NCBI GenBank assembly: GCA_944326535.1
Contig: CALVEJ010000003.1
Coordinates: 1-52,257, forward strand
DNA from: Candidatus Gastranaerophilales bacterium
GTDB taxonomy: Bacteria; Cyanobacteriota; Vampirovibrionia; Gastranaerophilales; Gastranaerophilaceae
Direction of reading: 5' to 3'
Length of the DNA stretch: 52,257 nucleotides
Every line of letters begins with the position of its first letter. Position 1 is the first letter of the stretch. Below are positions 25,474-33,773 of the stretch, in pieces. The notes beneath the pieces are model-generated. The model saw only the letters and a list, made by a program, of their open reading frames with translations, was not told where the DNA came from and ran no database searches. Made by a program: the position numbers and the translations under genes.

Positions 25474-26551
25474 CTACAAAAAATATATTAAAAAATGTAT
25501 CTCTCTTGCTCATAAGGGAGAAGGTTTTGTCTCTCCAAATCCGCTTGTCGGGGCAGTAGTTCTGGATAAAAACGGAGAAGTTGCGGGATTGGGCTGGCAC
25601 CAAAAATACGGCGAAGCACATGCAGAAGTCAACGCAATTGCCGATGCAAAAAGCAAAGGTTTCGATATAAAAGGCGGAACGATATTTGTAAGCCTTGAAC
25701 CTTGCTCTCATTACGGAAAAACACCCCCATGCGCAGATTTGATAATCAAAGAAGGCTTAAAAAAAGTTGTAATTGGCTGTACTGACCCAAATCCCAAAGT
25801 TAACACAGGGGGGATAAAAAAACTGCGTGATGCAGAAATAGACGTTGTAACAGGTATTTTGGAAGACGAATGCAAAAAGCTGAATGAAATATTTTTCAAA
25901 AATCAAATAAAAAAGCTTCCGTATGTTGCAATAAAAACAGCCACCACAATGGACGGAAAAATTGCAACAAAAACCGGCTCCTCAAAATGGATAACATCGC
26001 AAAAGGCAAGAGAATACGTACAAAAACTGAGAAACAAATATGACGCCATCCTCACCGGTTCGGGAACGGTTCTGGCGGACAACCCTTCATTAACCTGCCG
26101 AACAAAAGGAGGAAGAAATCCAATACGCATAGTTATTGACTCAAAGCTAAAAACCCCGCCGTCTGCAAAAGTTTATGAAGACAACGGAACAAAAGTTTAT
26201 ATTGCAGCGACAAAAACAACAAAAACAAAAGACTATGGTCCAAATACCGAAATAATCTTTTGCCCTGTAGTAAACGAAAAAATTGATTTAAACTTTCTGC
26301 TCAAAGAACTGTACAAAAAAAGGGTTTACAGCATACTCATAGAAGCCGGCGGAAATTTAAACGGAGCCTTTTTAAAACAGAATTTGGCAGATAAAGTGTA
26401 TCAATTTATTGCTCCGAAAATTCTTGCCGACAATAAGGCAAAAAGCTTTGCGGACGGCTTGTGTGCAAACAATATTGATGACGGATTAAGGCTGAAAATT
26501 GAAAGTGTAAAAACACTTGAACCTGATATTTTGATTGAAGCTTATCTCTAA
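25463..26551 (+). CDS. ribD: riboflavin biosynthesis deaminase/reductase RibD
   Basis: Bifunctional enzyme for the second and third steps of riboflavin synthesis from GTP. The N-terminal deaminase domain (about 1-145) has SPNPLVGAVV, the zinc ligand motif HAEVNA near 54-59, and PCSHYGKTPPCADLI near 79-93. The C-terminal reductase domain (about 150-362) has KTATTMDGKIAT, SSKWITS, and EAGGNLNGAFL. Length and domain order are typical. The start overlaps the upstream anchored-protein gene by 11 nt. None of ribBA, ribE or ribH is adjacent, and no FMN riboswitch is seen. Confidence 0.96.
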   Translation: MNHNYKKYIKKCISLAHKGEGFVSPNPLVGAVVLDKNGEVAGLGWHQKYGEAHAEVNAIADAKSKGFDIKGGTIFVSLEPCSHYGKTPPCADLIIKEGLKKVVIGCTDPNPKVNTGGIKKLRDAEIDVVTGILEDECKKLNEIFFKNQIKKLPYVAIKTATTMDGKIATKTGSSKWITSQKAREYVQKLRNKYDAILTGSGTVLADNPSLTCRTKGGRNPIRIVIDSKLKTPPSAKVYEDNGTKVYIAATKTTKTKDYGPNTEIIFCPVVNEKIDLNFLLKELYKKRVYSILIEAGGNLNGAFLKQNLADKVYQFIAPKILADNKAKSFADGLCANNIDDGLRLKIESVKTLEPDILIEAYL

Positions 26552-26570
26552 AAGTATCTTTTGCTTTTTA

Positions 26571-26672
26571 GATTCTTCGCTGCGTTGTCTTGGATTATTG
26601 GCACTCACGAAAAAGCGTGGTTTTCGTTCGCATGGGCAGCTTTGTGCCCGCCAAAATCCGCTCAGAATGATG
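26571..26672 (+). repeat. dispersed repeat carrying one hairpin module
   Basis: Begins GATTCTTCGC and ends CTCAGAATGA, with a module inserted between these arms. The module runs from TCTTGGATT (26588-26596) to AAATCCG (26654-26660). Inside are two small hairpins (CACGAAAAAGCGTG and GGGCAGCTTTGTGCCC). The module is nearly identical to 52086-52158. Confidence 0.85.
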
Positions 26673-26831
26673 TTGTTCTTTCGTCATCCTGAGGGCGGAG
26701 CCCGAAGGATCTTTCTTATTTATTCCACTGTTCTTGACTCCGTAGTACAGGTCAAGGTTTGTTATATCAAAGGTATTTTTATTTTTTGAGGTATTAAAAT
26801 TGCGCACGTTTTTATTCATGTTTTCAGCCAT
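26595..26831 (-). CDS. possible small protein with repeat-derived C-terminus
   Basis: 78-residue frame with a good ribosome site: CGAGG, then about nine nt, then ATG at 26831. The first 38 or so residues (MAENMNKNVRNFNTSKNKNT, then FDITNLDLYYGVKNSGINK) have the polar composition of a genuine protein. The rest (KDPSGSALRMTK onward) is a translation of the dispersed repeats at 26571-26711. A TATATA string lies upstream on the minus strand. Either a small gene has had its 3' end replaced by repeat insertion, or the frame is fortuitous. No function can be proposed. Confidence 0.35.
   Translation of the reverse strand: MAENMNKNVRNFNTSKNKNTFDITNLDLYYGVKNSGINKKDPSGSALRMTKEQHHSERILAGTKLPMRTKTTLFRECQ
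26682..26711 (-). repeat. dispersed repeat, variant arms
   Basis: GTCATCCTGAGGGCGGAGCC followed by CGAAGGATC: the CTCAGGATGAC/GATCCTTCG arm variant, in reverse orientation. Confidence 0.8.
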
Positions 26832-26903
26832 GTTTTTTTTCCTCGTAATTTTTCTAACCTTATATATTTGTTGTTCTATGCTGGTCGAAGAATATTTTCA
26901 TTA

Positions 26904-26936
26904 GATTCTTCGGTCATTTCATTCCCTCAGAATGAC
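26904..26936 (+). repeat. dispersed repeat, standard form
   Basis: GATTCTTCGG, core TCATTTCATTCC, CTCAGAATGAC. The core differs from the 20482 copy. Confidence 0.85.
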
Positions 26937-27088
26937 GGGGTGTTATCGTTTCACATACACTTTATATGTTTTTTATATTCCACGTTTTGGTAGTTCATAA
27001 ACATTTACTTTGTGTTTTTATTAAGTTTTTTATCGGATTGGTATTTATTATTTGTTGGGCAGGGGCTCATGGAACCTACTCTTTTACT

Positions 27089-27269
27089 GTCATTCTGAGG
27101 GAATGAAATGACCGAAGAATCTATTGTTAAGGATCCTTCGCTTACGCTCAGGATGACGTGAAGGTTAAAGCCTCAGGATGACAAAAAAAAACACGTCATT
27201 CTGAGGCGATAGCCGAAGAATCTATAGAAAGTAAAAGATTCTTCAGTCACTACGTTCCCTCAGAATGAC
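27089..27269. repeat. cluster of four dispersed repeats
   Basis: Four units in mixed orientation: 27089-27121 (reverse, same core as 26904), 27131-27157 (forward, GATCCTTCG/CTCAGGATGAC variant), 27195-27222 (reverse, short core) and 27237-27269 (forward, GATTCTTCAG with the TCACTACGTTCC core). A fragment AAGCCTCAGGATGAC lies near 27168-27182. Arms are conserved while cores vary between copies. Confidence 0.85.
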
Positions 27270-27318
27270 GTTCTCATTTTGTCATCCCGAAAGCATATAT
27301 TTCTTTTCTCGTATACTC

Positions 27319-27585
27319 CTATCCTTTTATATCAAAACTGCCGCCATGGCTCTCTTTTCTCAAAGCAGCACCCACATTGAACATCATAAGATTATATTTT
27401 TCTATCTCATTTGCAATGTTGCCTGTAAAAACATTCTGATTTTCATCAATAAAATTGAACAAAGGCTCCCAAAGACTATTAACCACGCCCTGAGCTGTTT
27501 TTTCTGTCTGGTGGATAGTTCTTGTCGGAACTTTTATATTCAATCCAAATGGTTGTTTGATGAAATTGTCTGCCATGTATTTCAT
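27319..27585 (-). CDS. small conserved-looking protein, unknown
   Basis: 88 residues with balanced composition (charged, few Cys), unlike the Cys/Phe-rich frame on the opposite strand. It starts MKYMADNFIKQPFGLNIKVP and contains WEPLFNFIDENQNVFTGNIA and KYNLMMFNVGAALRK. No signal peptide, membrane segment or known motif. CAGGGAT lies just upstream of the ATG at 27585 and at better spacing for the ATG at 27576. It is isolated between repeats and the FKG paralog locus, on the opposite strand to both neighbours. Confidence 0.55.
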   Translation of the reverse strand: MKYMADNFIKQPFGLNIKVPTRTIHQTEKTAQGVVNSLWEPLFNFIDENQNVFTGNIANEIEKYNLMMFNVGAALRKESHGGSFDIKG

Positions 27586-28032
27586 ATCCCTGTTTTGACT
27601 ACAAACACTATATCGGACTTCCTTACAAAAAACTTTAAGGATTTTTTATGATTTGTAAAGAAATGTATACCCAAATTTATATTAAGTTTTGTAAAGTTGA
27701 GTTTTGTTCCAATTTTTGCAGTACAAAATATACTATTTTTGCAAAAAGTTAATTTGCTTTTAAAATATTTATATTTTTAAATAAAAAATCATATTTTCAA
27801 TAATGCCTTTGAAAAATTTAACATTTCAAACTAGCAATTTTTTTTTTGAGCTGATTTGTAATTATAGCAGGTCTTTCATATTATATGGATGTAGAAGTCA
27901 TCAAAATCTGTATTTGAAGATTTATGCTAGTCAGACTACTCTTTGAAAAGGTAAGCAAGCAGCTGTCAAACTAAAAACAGACAGGGACTCCGTGAACGGC
28001 AGCTGTAACGCCAGATTAGACAAATTATTATT
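27586..28032. other. long AT-rich spacer with a possible structured leader
   Basis: 27640-27900 is very AT-rich with no frame. The last 90 nt before the ATG at 28033 are GC-richer. CAGCTG occurs twice (27960-27965 and 28000-28005), so CAGCUG can pair with CAGCUG around CAGGGACTCC and CGTGAACGG. This resembles an RNA element, but I match it to no known riboswitch class (c-di-GMP, glutamine, preQ1, TPP, SAM considered). The downstream ATG has no Shine-Dalgarno site. Confidence 0.3.
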
Positions 28033-29631
28033 ATGATTAATAAAGTTACCCTTAGCAGTAAGGAAGTTTACAAAAAAGACCAAAGCAGGTCTTCATACAA
28101 CAATTCAAACACAAGCACCCCGTCGTTTAAGGGACCTGTAGAAGCGGCAACCGCTGTTCTACAGTTCTGCAACACAAACCCGATGGCAGGCGTATCTCTG
28201 ATAGACATGGCTACAGCTATTGTCCCCAGAACAGTTGTTGATGCAAAAACAAACGGTTTTGCCGCTGCCGAAACATTCCGCCGTGAGTCATCAGGGCTTG
28301 TTGTAAACTGTTTGATTCCCGGTTTTATTGTTTTTGGTGTAGCAAAAGTGCTTGAAGCTATGGGTATAGGAGGCAAAGGCTGGAGCAAAATGTGGGCTAA
28401 TCAAGAAGCCCTTGAAACACTCCGTGACCATTACAAACAATCTGATGGTACTGCAAAAGGCTACATATCAAAGCTTTTTGAGGATGCGGAAGTCCTAAAC
28501 GGAAAAGAATGGAAAAAGCTTAAACCTTCATCTCTTGAAAATGAACTTTCAGAATATACAAAAGTCATAGCAGACAATGTTCAAGACAAGAAAGTTGTTG
28601 AAGCCGCCAGAAAAAACCTCTACAACAAAATCCTCAAAGTCACAGGCGGTGCAGAACACATAAAAATTCATGGCAAAGTTTACCATGACAATATCACTAC
28701 TTTACTCAGAGACGGTGTTGATGTCGGACAAAAATTTGTTAATGAATTAAAAGGCAACCATTCGGCTATAGACAAATTTGTAAAAAATGCAACAAAATTT
28801 GTTAACAAAAAAAGCCTTATCGGTATGGCAATTGTTATTCCTCTTGCAATGTCCATGCAGTATATCAACAGATGGATTACCAGAAAAACCTCCGGACAAG
28901 AGGGCGCACCGATATACAAAGACTTCATTCAAAACAAAACAAAAAAAGAAATGACACCGGCTGAAAAATCAAAATTCTGGGCTCACAAAATAGGTGCAGC
29001 AGGCTTGATGGTAGGTGTAGCACTTTTATCAATGATGAAAAAGCCAAGCATCAAGATGCTGCAGTTTACAAAGAACATGCCGTCTATGGATCAGTGCAGA
29101 TGGATTGCAACATCTACTTTTGCCAGCCGTATGCTCGCTGCCGAAGACCAGAATGAACTGAATGAAGTAACATGGAGAGACATTGCAACATTCTCCAGTT
29201 TATATTTCTTAGGGGACTATGTTTCTAAAGCTGTTGGTACTATAATACAAAAAGTTAAGGGTGTTCCTTTGCTGAGTTACATGACTCAAAAACCCGAAAC
29301 CAAAAACCCGCTTAAGAAATTCGCTTTCTGGGTTAAAGATACAAAACTCAAAAGTTTTGATGAAGCAAATGCCATAGCTGCCTCAGGCGCAAATAAAATC
29401 GGCGGTGCTAAAGCCAAAGGACTCAGAGCAATATGTGAAGTAAGTTCACTCGCATTTTCAATGCTGGTTTTAGGAATTCTTGTTCCATGGTATGTTAGAA
29501 AACAGACAGAAAGAAAACACCAGAAAGAATTACTGGAAAAATACAACAGTTTCCACACCTACCCGTCATTAAATCTCACTAGCAACAAAAAAACTTTTCA
29601 GGCGTTTGGTATGATGATGGCAGACAAATAA
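28033..29631 (+). CDS. multi-pass membrane protein with FKG motif, paralog A
   Basis: 532 residues with no recognised family. The polar N-terminus ends in TPSFKG at 29-34. A conserved block follows, VLQFCNTNPMAG, then DMATAIVPRTVVD and FRRESSGL. About five hydrophobic segments are spread to the C-terminus (near 92-112, 255-275, 320-338, 385-405, 475-492), separated by soluble helical regions. It is clearly homologous to the next gene. No signal peptide. The ATG lacks a ribosome site and a GC-richer leader precedes it. It is 21 nt from paralog B and co-transcribed in all likelihood. Inner-membrane location is inferred. Confidence 0.8.
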   Translation: MINKVTLSSKEVYKKDQSRSSYNNSNTSTPSFKGPVEAATAVLQFCNTNPMAGVSLIDMATAIVPRTVVDAKTNGFAAAETFRRESSGLVVNCLIPGFIVFGVAKVLEAMGIGGKGWSKMWANQEALETLRDHYKQSDGTAKGYISKLFEDAEVLNGKEWKKLKPSSLENELSEYTKVIADNVQDKKVVEAARKNLYNKILKVTGGAEHIKIHGKVYHDNITTLLRDGVDVGQKFVNELKGNHSAIDKFVKNATKFVNKKSLIGMAIVIPLAMSMQYINRWITRKTSGQEGAPIYKDFIQNKTKKEMTPAEKSKFWAHKIGAAGLMVGVALLSMMKKPSIKMLQFTKNMPSMDQCRWIATSTFASRMLAAEDQNELNEVTWRDIATFSSLYFLGDYVSKAVGTIIQKVKGVPLLSYMTQKPETKNPLKKFAFWVKDTKLKSFDEANAIAASGANKIGGAKAKGLRAICEVSSLAFSMLVLGILVPWYVRKQTERKHQKELLEKYNSFHTYPSLNLTSNKKTFQAFGMMMADK

Positions 29632-29652
29632 AAATTACAAACAGGTAAAAAG

Positions 29653-31413
29653 ATGATTTCACGATTACATAATACACAACCAAACATTAAAGCAATCACC
29701 GATAAAAAACAAAATAACAGCAAAGGTAATGCAAATCCCGGATTTAAAGGTGCATTTGAGGTTGGCACACAGGTTTTGAATTTCTTAAACACAAGCCCTG
29801 CAATAGGAGCATGCTTTATTGACTTTTCATCAATGGTATTGCCGAGGACAATTGTTGACTTTACCCGTTCTCCCGATGCTGGTATGGAAACAGGTTTTAG
29901 AGAGTCATCGGGTACAATAAATCATGCCATGGCAGGTGTTGTCGGTTTGGGTGCAGGATATGCCGTTTCTCATGCATTTAATAAACAAAACGGTGTAAAA
30001 GCTCATCTTGTTTTTGCAAACGGAGACACAATTGAAACTCTTGCCGGACTTATGGACAAAAGCAAACTGCCTAATGATGCCGGATATGACACAAAAAAAT
30101 ACTGGGAATCTTTCTTTGACAATCTCAAAGGCTTAAACACAACAACTCCTGCCGCCAACGGTGACGTATGGAGAGATTTCAACGTCCAAATGAAAGACGG
30201 CAAAAATCTTAAACAAACAGTAGTTGATATGCTGTCAAATGTTGATGACAAAAATTACAAAACTCCAAAAGCATTGATGGCAAAACTCAAAGAGGAAATC
30301 ACAGGTACTCTTGGTGCAGGCTCAACATACAAACTTGAAATACCCGGCAGAAAAACTGTTGAAGGCGACCTTGAAGGTATAATAAACAAAGCCTATGCAA
30401 TGAGAAGGGCTGTTCTGGACAAAGCTGCTCATGACAAAACTGCCGTAGTCAAAGATTTGGAAAAATTTGTCAAAGGCATACAGAACAAAAAGGTGGCTAC
30501 CGTTGCTGCCGGCTTAGCTATTCCCGTTACAATCGGTGTATCAGCACAGCCTTTAAACAGATATTTGACGAAAAAACGTACGGGTTCAGACGGTTTTGTC
30601 GGTGTTGAGGGAAGAGAACCGGATCACTCCGCAAAATTTAAAGCAGGAAAAATTGTGCTCGGTCTTTTAATGGGTTCGGCAATGATTTCAACAATACTAA
30701 AACACCCTATGGATCTATACACAAATATACGCAGTGCGGGTAAAGAACTTCTTTCAAAATTGCAATACAGAAGCATGGTTCCCACACTTGATCAGTTTAA
30801 GTTTATCTACGGTATGACTATCATGAGCCGTATATTTGCAGCACGTGACAAAAATGAAGTCAGGGAATCCGCAATAAAAGACTCTCTCGGCTTTGCAAAC
30901 TGGCTGATATTAGGCGGTATTGTTTCAAAATTGTCAGCAAAAGCATTTAAAAAAGGCATAATCAATTACGATGAAAAGAACGGAAAAGGCGCATTCAAAT
31001 TTATTCAACATGCCGTTGAAAAAACACATGAAGAAATTCTTTATCCGACTTTAAAAGAAATGGGTATTGATGTTCTTGACCAAAACGGAAAAGCTGTTCC
31101 TTTCAAAAAATTGGTTGCTATGATGAAAGACAAAACTGTTCAATCGAAAAATTTCGAACCGCTTGTCAAAGAAACACTTTCAAAACTCAAATACAAAAAC
31201 TACTCACAGCTTCTGGGATACCTGTACTCTGCAGTAGTTCTTGGTATTGGTATTCCAAAATTGAATATTGCTATTACAAAACACTGTGAAAAGAAAGCAG
31301 CAGAGAAAAAAGCACTCAATACCCAGAATGATAAAATGAAACTTAATAATGATTTTATGAAAATATCCCAGCAGGAAAGCAAAACTTTCGGTGCATTTCT
31401 AAATCAAATTTAA
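29653..31413 (+). CDS. multi-pass membrane protein with FKG motif, paralog B
   Basis: 586 residues, a diverged tandem paralog of the preceding gene. Shared blocks in the same order: NPGFKG at 28-33, VLNFLNTSPAIG, IDFSSMVLPRTIVD, FRESSG, then hydrophobic segments. PTLDQFKFIYG...SRIFAARDKNEVRE matches PSMDQCRWIAT...SRMLAAEDQNELNE in the first copy. The central soluble region is longer. It has three to five membrane segments and a basic, polar C-terminus. AGGTAAAAAG lies just before the ATG. No enzymatic motif is seen. Two unequal partners suggest a hetero-oligomeric membrane assembly, which is inference. Confidence 0.8.
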   Translation: MISRLHNTQPNIKAITDKKQNNSKGNANPGFKGAFEVGTQVLNFLNTSPAIGACFIDFSSMVLPRTIVDFTRSPDAGMETGFRESSGTINHAMAGVVGLGAGYAVSHAFNKQNGVKAHLVFANGDTIETLAGLMDKSKLPNDAGYDTKKYWESFFDNLKGLNTTTPAANGDVWRDFNVQMKDGKNLKQTVVDMLSNVDDKNYKTPKALMAKLKEEITGTLGAGSTYKLEIPGRKTVEGDLEGIINKAYAMRRAVLDKAAHDKTAVVKDLEKFVKGIQNKKVATVAAGLAIPVTIGVSAQPLNRYLTKKRTGSDGFVGVEGREPDHSAKFKAGKIVLGLLMGSAMISTILKHPMDLYTNIRSAGKELLSKLQYRSMVPTLDQFKFIYGMTIMSRIFAARDKNEVRESAIKDSLGFANWLILGGIVSKLSAKAFKKGIINYDEKNGKGAFKFIQHAVEKTHEEILYPTLKEMGIDVLDQNGKAVPFKKLVAMMKDKTVQSKNFEPLVKETLSKLKYKNYSQLLGYLYSAVVLGIGIPKLNIAITKHCEKKAAEKKALNTQNDKMKLNNDFMKISQQESKTFGAFLNQI

Positions 31414-31494
31414 GATGTTATTTTCCTGTACATAGACTCAAGGAGAATAGTGTGATTTAAAGGTTTGCAATAACTTAATATATTGTAAATAATT

Positions 31495-31523
31495 TTGAAA
31501 AATAGTTATATTTTTTATATAAT
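31495..31523 (+). promoter_or_regulatory. sigma70-type promoter
   Basis: TTGAAA at 31495-31500, 17-nt spacer, TATAAT at 31518-31523. The start is expected near 31530, giving a 25-nt leader to the ATG at 31556. The acidic-protein gene is therefore a separate unit from the paralogs upstream. Confidence 0.65.
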
Positions 31524-31555
31524 TTTCTATGAAATAAAGAAAAAGGTTAGTAAAC

Positions 31556-32263
31556 ATGGCAGAAAACAGAATACCAACAGGGGTAGGAAAAAAAATTGTA
31601 GAAGCGTTGAAAAAACAGGCAGAAATTGAAATTCAACCGGTAGCAGACACTATTGAAGATACAACTCCAACAGCGCCGGCTGTAGAGACTGTTCCTGTTG
31701 AAGATTATACAGAGACTATCACGGACAATATCAGTCTGGACGATAATTTTTCTGATTTTTCAATGGATAATAATGAAACAGAAGATTTTTCAGCTTTTGA
31801 AGATAATACAGAAATTGTCCAAAATACAGAAAATGATTTTCAGTCAAATTTTGATGAGGACAATTACAACTTTGAGGAATCACCTATGTTTGACGAAAAA
31901 GAAATTTTTAACACACAGCAGACTATAAAAAGTGTGCAGCCTCAAAAATCATATGCAATGCCTGCCAATGTAGCTGTTTTAAAAAGACTTATCATGCAGC
32001 TTCCTCAAGGAGTAACAAAGCAAACCGGTGCTCAAATTATCAGACAGACAATGGAAGCTCTCGGCATTTCGATGAACAGTGTATTAAAAGAAGCACAGCA
32101 GGGTCAAGACAATATTACTGCATCTGCAAAAGCTTGTCTTGCCACTATATCTGAATACAAAAACAATATCAGATCTCTTGAAAAACAAGTACAGGATTAC
32201 AAAAAACAAGCTGTTGCTTTAAATGATCTTATCAGTCTTTTTGTTATGACAGATAAACACTAA
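31556..32263 (+). CDS. acidic, partly disordered coiled-coil protein, unknown
   Basis: 235 residues in three parts. The N-terminus is short and basic (RIPTGVGKKIVEALKKQ). Residues 25-125 are very acidic and low in complexity (NISLDDNFSDFSMDNNETED). The helical C-terminus (about 135-235) has QLPQGVTKQTGAQIIRQTME and a coiled coil at about 195-230 (EYKNNIRSLEKQVQDYKKQA). No membrane segment. The end region resembles scaffold or cell-division coiled-coil proteins only in a general way. AAAGG precedes the ATG, a consensus promoter lies upstream, and a strong terminator follows. Confidence 0.75.
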   Translation: MAENRIPTGVGKKIVEALKKQAEIEIQPVADTIEDTTPTAPAVETVPVEDYTETITDNISLDDNFSDFSMDNNETEDFSAFEDNTEIVQNTENDFQSNFDEDNYNFEESPMFDEKEIFNTQQTIKSVQPQKSYAMPANVAVLKRLIMQLPQGVTKQTGAQIIRQTMEALGISMNSVLKEAQQGQDNITASAKACLATISEYKNNIRSLEKQVQDYKKQAVALNDLISLFVMTDKH

Positions 32264-32289
32264 AAACAAACAAAGTTTTAAACTTTAAT

Positions 32290-32321
32290 AAAAAACGCCT
32301 TAAATAATTAAGGCGTTTTTT
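32290..32321. terminator. bidirectional intrinsic terminator
   Basis: AAAAACGCCTTAA and TTAAGGCGTTTTT form a 13-14 bp stem with a 4-nt loop, with T-runs on both strands. It lies between the convergent acidic-protein gene and the vWA gene and should end both transcripts. Confidence 0.85.
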
Positions 32322-32326
32322 ATTAA

Positions 32327-32995
32327 TTATCGTTCTATTGTCCGCAAAAACTCATTCATCGCTTTATCAATGTTTTGTTCTGTTGAAACAATCAGTCTTG
32401 TTTCCCCCAATACATCAGCAAGTTCAAATTTTACAAAATCAAGTTTCTGCGGATGTGCAAAAGCAAACATCATGGAAAAATCAGGACTTGTTTTTTGTAA
32501 ATTCTGTATTTTTTGAGGCAAAGAATTCCAATCTATCTGTTTTTCCCGAGCCCCTTCATTTTCAAGATCACCAACAACAACTATAGCCGGAACATAGCCT
32601 TCTTTACTCATTGTCAACGAATAACCGATTGCCTTTTCAATTCCGAGTCCGTATGCTGTTCCCCATTCTTTTTCATCGTATTGAGTAAATGTATCCATAG
32701 ACTCCGATATATTTTTTGAGCTATGGGGCGATCCTTCAAAAATAAGGTATGCTTCTTCTGAAACTCTTATAATTTTAACTTTATCCTCCGGATCCAATCT
32801 GCTGCATAATTGTTTTACAAATCTCTTTTGTTCATCCAATTTTGTTTGGTTTGAGACAGATGAATCAACAACAAAAATCACAGAAGCTGGATGAAAATCA
32901 TCTATTTTTATATTTTTTAAAGCAAAAATTAAAAACAACAAAACACTCACAGCCAATACTGTAACAATAAATAATTTCTTTTTTCTTTTATTCAT
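32327..32995 (-). CDS. membrane-anchored von Willebrand factor A-like protein
   Basis: 222 residues from the ATG at 32995, chosen because AGGAAAT precedes it; the frame is open further upstream without a ribosome site. A membrane helix lies at about 8-26 after a KRKKK stretch, so the domain probably faces outward. The vWA fold follows with an intact metal site: DSSVS at 44-48 (DxSxS), a Thr in WGTAYG, and the Asp of VVVGDLENEG. Such domains bind protein ligands through a metal ion. It is the last gene of the ftsEX-prepilin operon, 95 nt after the second prepilin. Confidence 0.8.
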   Translation of the reverse strand: MNKRKKKLFIVTVLAVSVLLFLIFALKNIKIDDFHPASVIFVVDSSVSNQTKLDEQKRFVKQLCSRLDPEDKVKIIRVSEEAYLIFEGSPHSSKNISESMDTFTQYDEKEWGTAYGLGIEKAIGYSLTMSKEGYVPAIVVVGDLENEGAREKQIDWNSLPQKIQNLQKTSPDFSMMFAFAHPQKLDFVKFELADVLGETRLIVSTEQNIDKAMNEFLRTIER

Positions 32996-33090
32996 GTCTA
33001 TATTTCCTATTAGTATAGTAAAAGGGGCGGTTACAAATATACCAAATACCCCTTTTACATTTATCAAATAACTATATTTTCATATGTAAT

Positions 33091-33744
33091 CTACCAGCTG
33101 ATCTTACCTTCTGTAATAATCTGAACTGTTTTGTCCCAGCCTCCTGAAGGAGCTGTATCAGTGGTTCCGGAATCACTGCCGTTGCCTGCATCACTGCCTG
33201 ATGAAGGCTGCGGAGTTCCTGCAGGAATAACTCCTTCAGGTGTAACCACAAATGAAACAAGATCATATCCTATTTTATTCGGACCCTTAGATGCATTTGT
33301 ATCAACATTTACACGAAAACATGTGTTAGCACCATCACCTGTACATGTACTACTAATACCTGTAATAAAGAAATACATGCCGTCTGCGCTCATGAAAGAA
33401 TTATTCTGACCAAACAAGGAAGATGAGTCACCTGATGACCCGTCCACATTTTTAATCGGATAAGATTCAATATCATAAGGATTAATATTCACCCTTTCTT
33501 TATACATATCAGCAATTGTTTTTGCAGAAGACATATCCCAGAAACGTATAGGACCTTTCGCAGTTTTTAGCTCTTTTGTTGCATTAGAAACAGTAGAATA
33601 TGCCTTTTTAGCTGCGGCAACATTTGCCTGTACCTGAGCATTCTGCTGCAATCCCGGTATCGTCAACACAGAAATTACACCAATTATCATAAGGGTAACA
33701 AGTATTTCCGCCAAAGTAAATGCTGATTTTCTTTTATTCAACAT
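33091..33744 (-). CDS. type IV prepilin-like protein
   Basis: 217 residues from the ATG at 33744, supported by CGGAGGAT; the frame extends upstream without one. Prepilin leader MLNKRKSA is followed by FTLAEILVTLMIIGVISVLT, the hydrophobic pilin helix. Cleavage would fall after A8, giving a mature N-terminal Phe and the conserved Glu at mature position 5. Ala replaces the usual Gly at -1. The globular part is rich in Ser and Gly near the end (PSSGSDAGNGSDSGTT), with two Cys in SSTCTGDGANTCF that may pair. It is adjacent to another prepilin gene with the same plan. Confidence 0.88.
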   Translation of the reverse strand: MLNKRKSAFTLAEILVTLMIIGVISVLTIPGLQQNAQVQANVAAAKKAYSTVSNATKELKTAKGPIRFWDMSSAKTIADMYKERVNINPYDIESYPIKNVDGSSGDSSSLFGQNNSFMSADGMYFFITGISSTCTGDGANTCFRVNVDTNASKGPNKIGYDLVSFVVTPEGVIPAGTPQPSSGSDAGNGSDSGTTDTAPSGGWDKTVQIITEGKISW

Positions 33745-33773
33745 ATAATCCTCCGATTTTTGTATTTTAACCA

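Noticed and set aside
26535..26789. 84-residue plus-strand frame overlapping the end of ribD
   Set aside because: Made of dispersed-repeat sequence and lacking a ribosome site.
20482..27269. Repeats as a CRISPR array
   Set aside because: Copies occur in both orientations at irregular distances with variable cores, and no cas gene is nearby.
27265..27651. 128-residue plus-strand frame
   Set aside because: Rich in Cys, Phe and Ile, starts inside a repeat, and is antisense to the better-composed 88-residue gene at 27319-27585.
27940..28032. c-di-GMP, glutamine, preQ1, TPP or SAM riboswitch before the FKG operon
   Set aside because: I compared the leader with the conserved cores I remember and found no match, despite the tempting c-di-GMP context.
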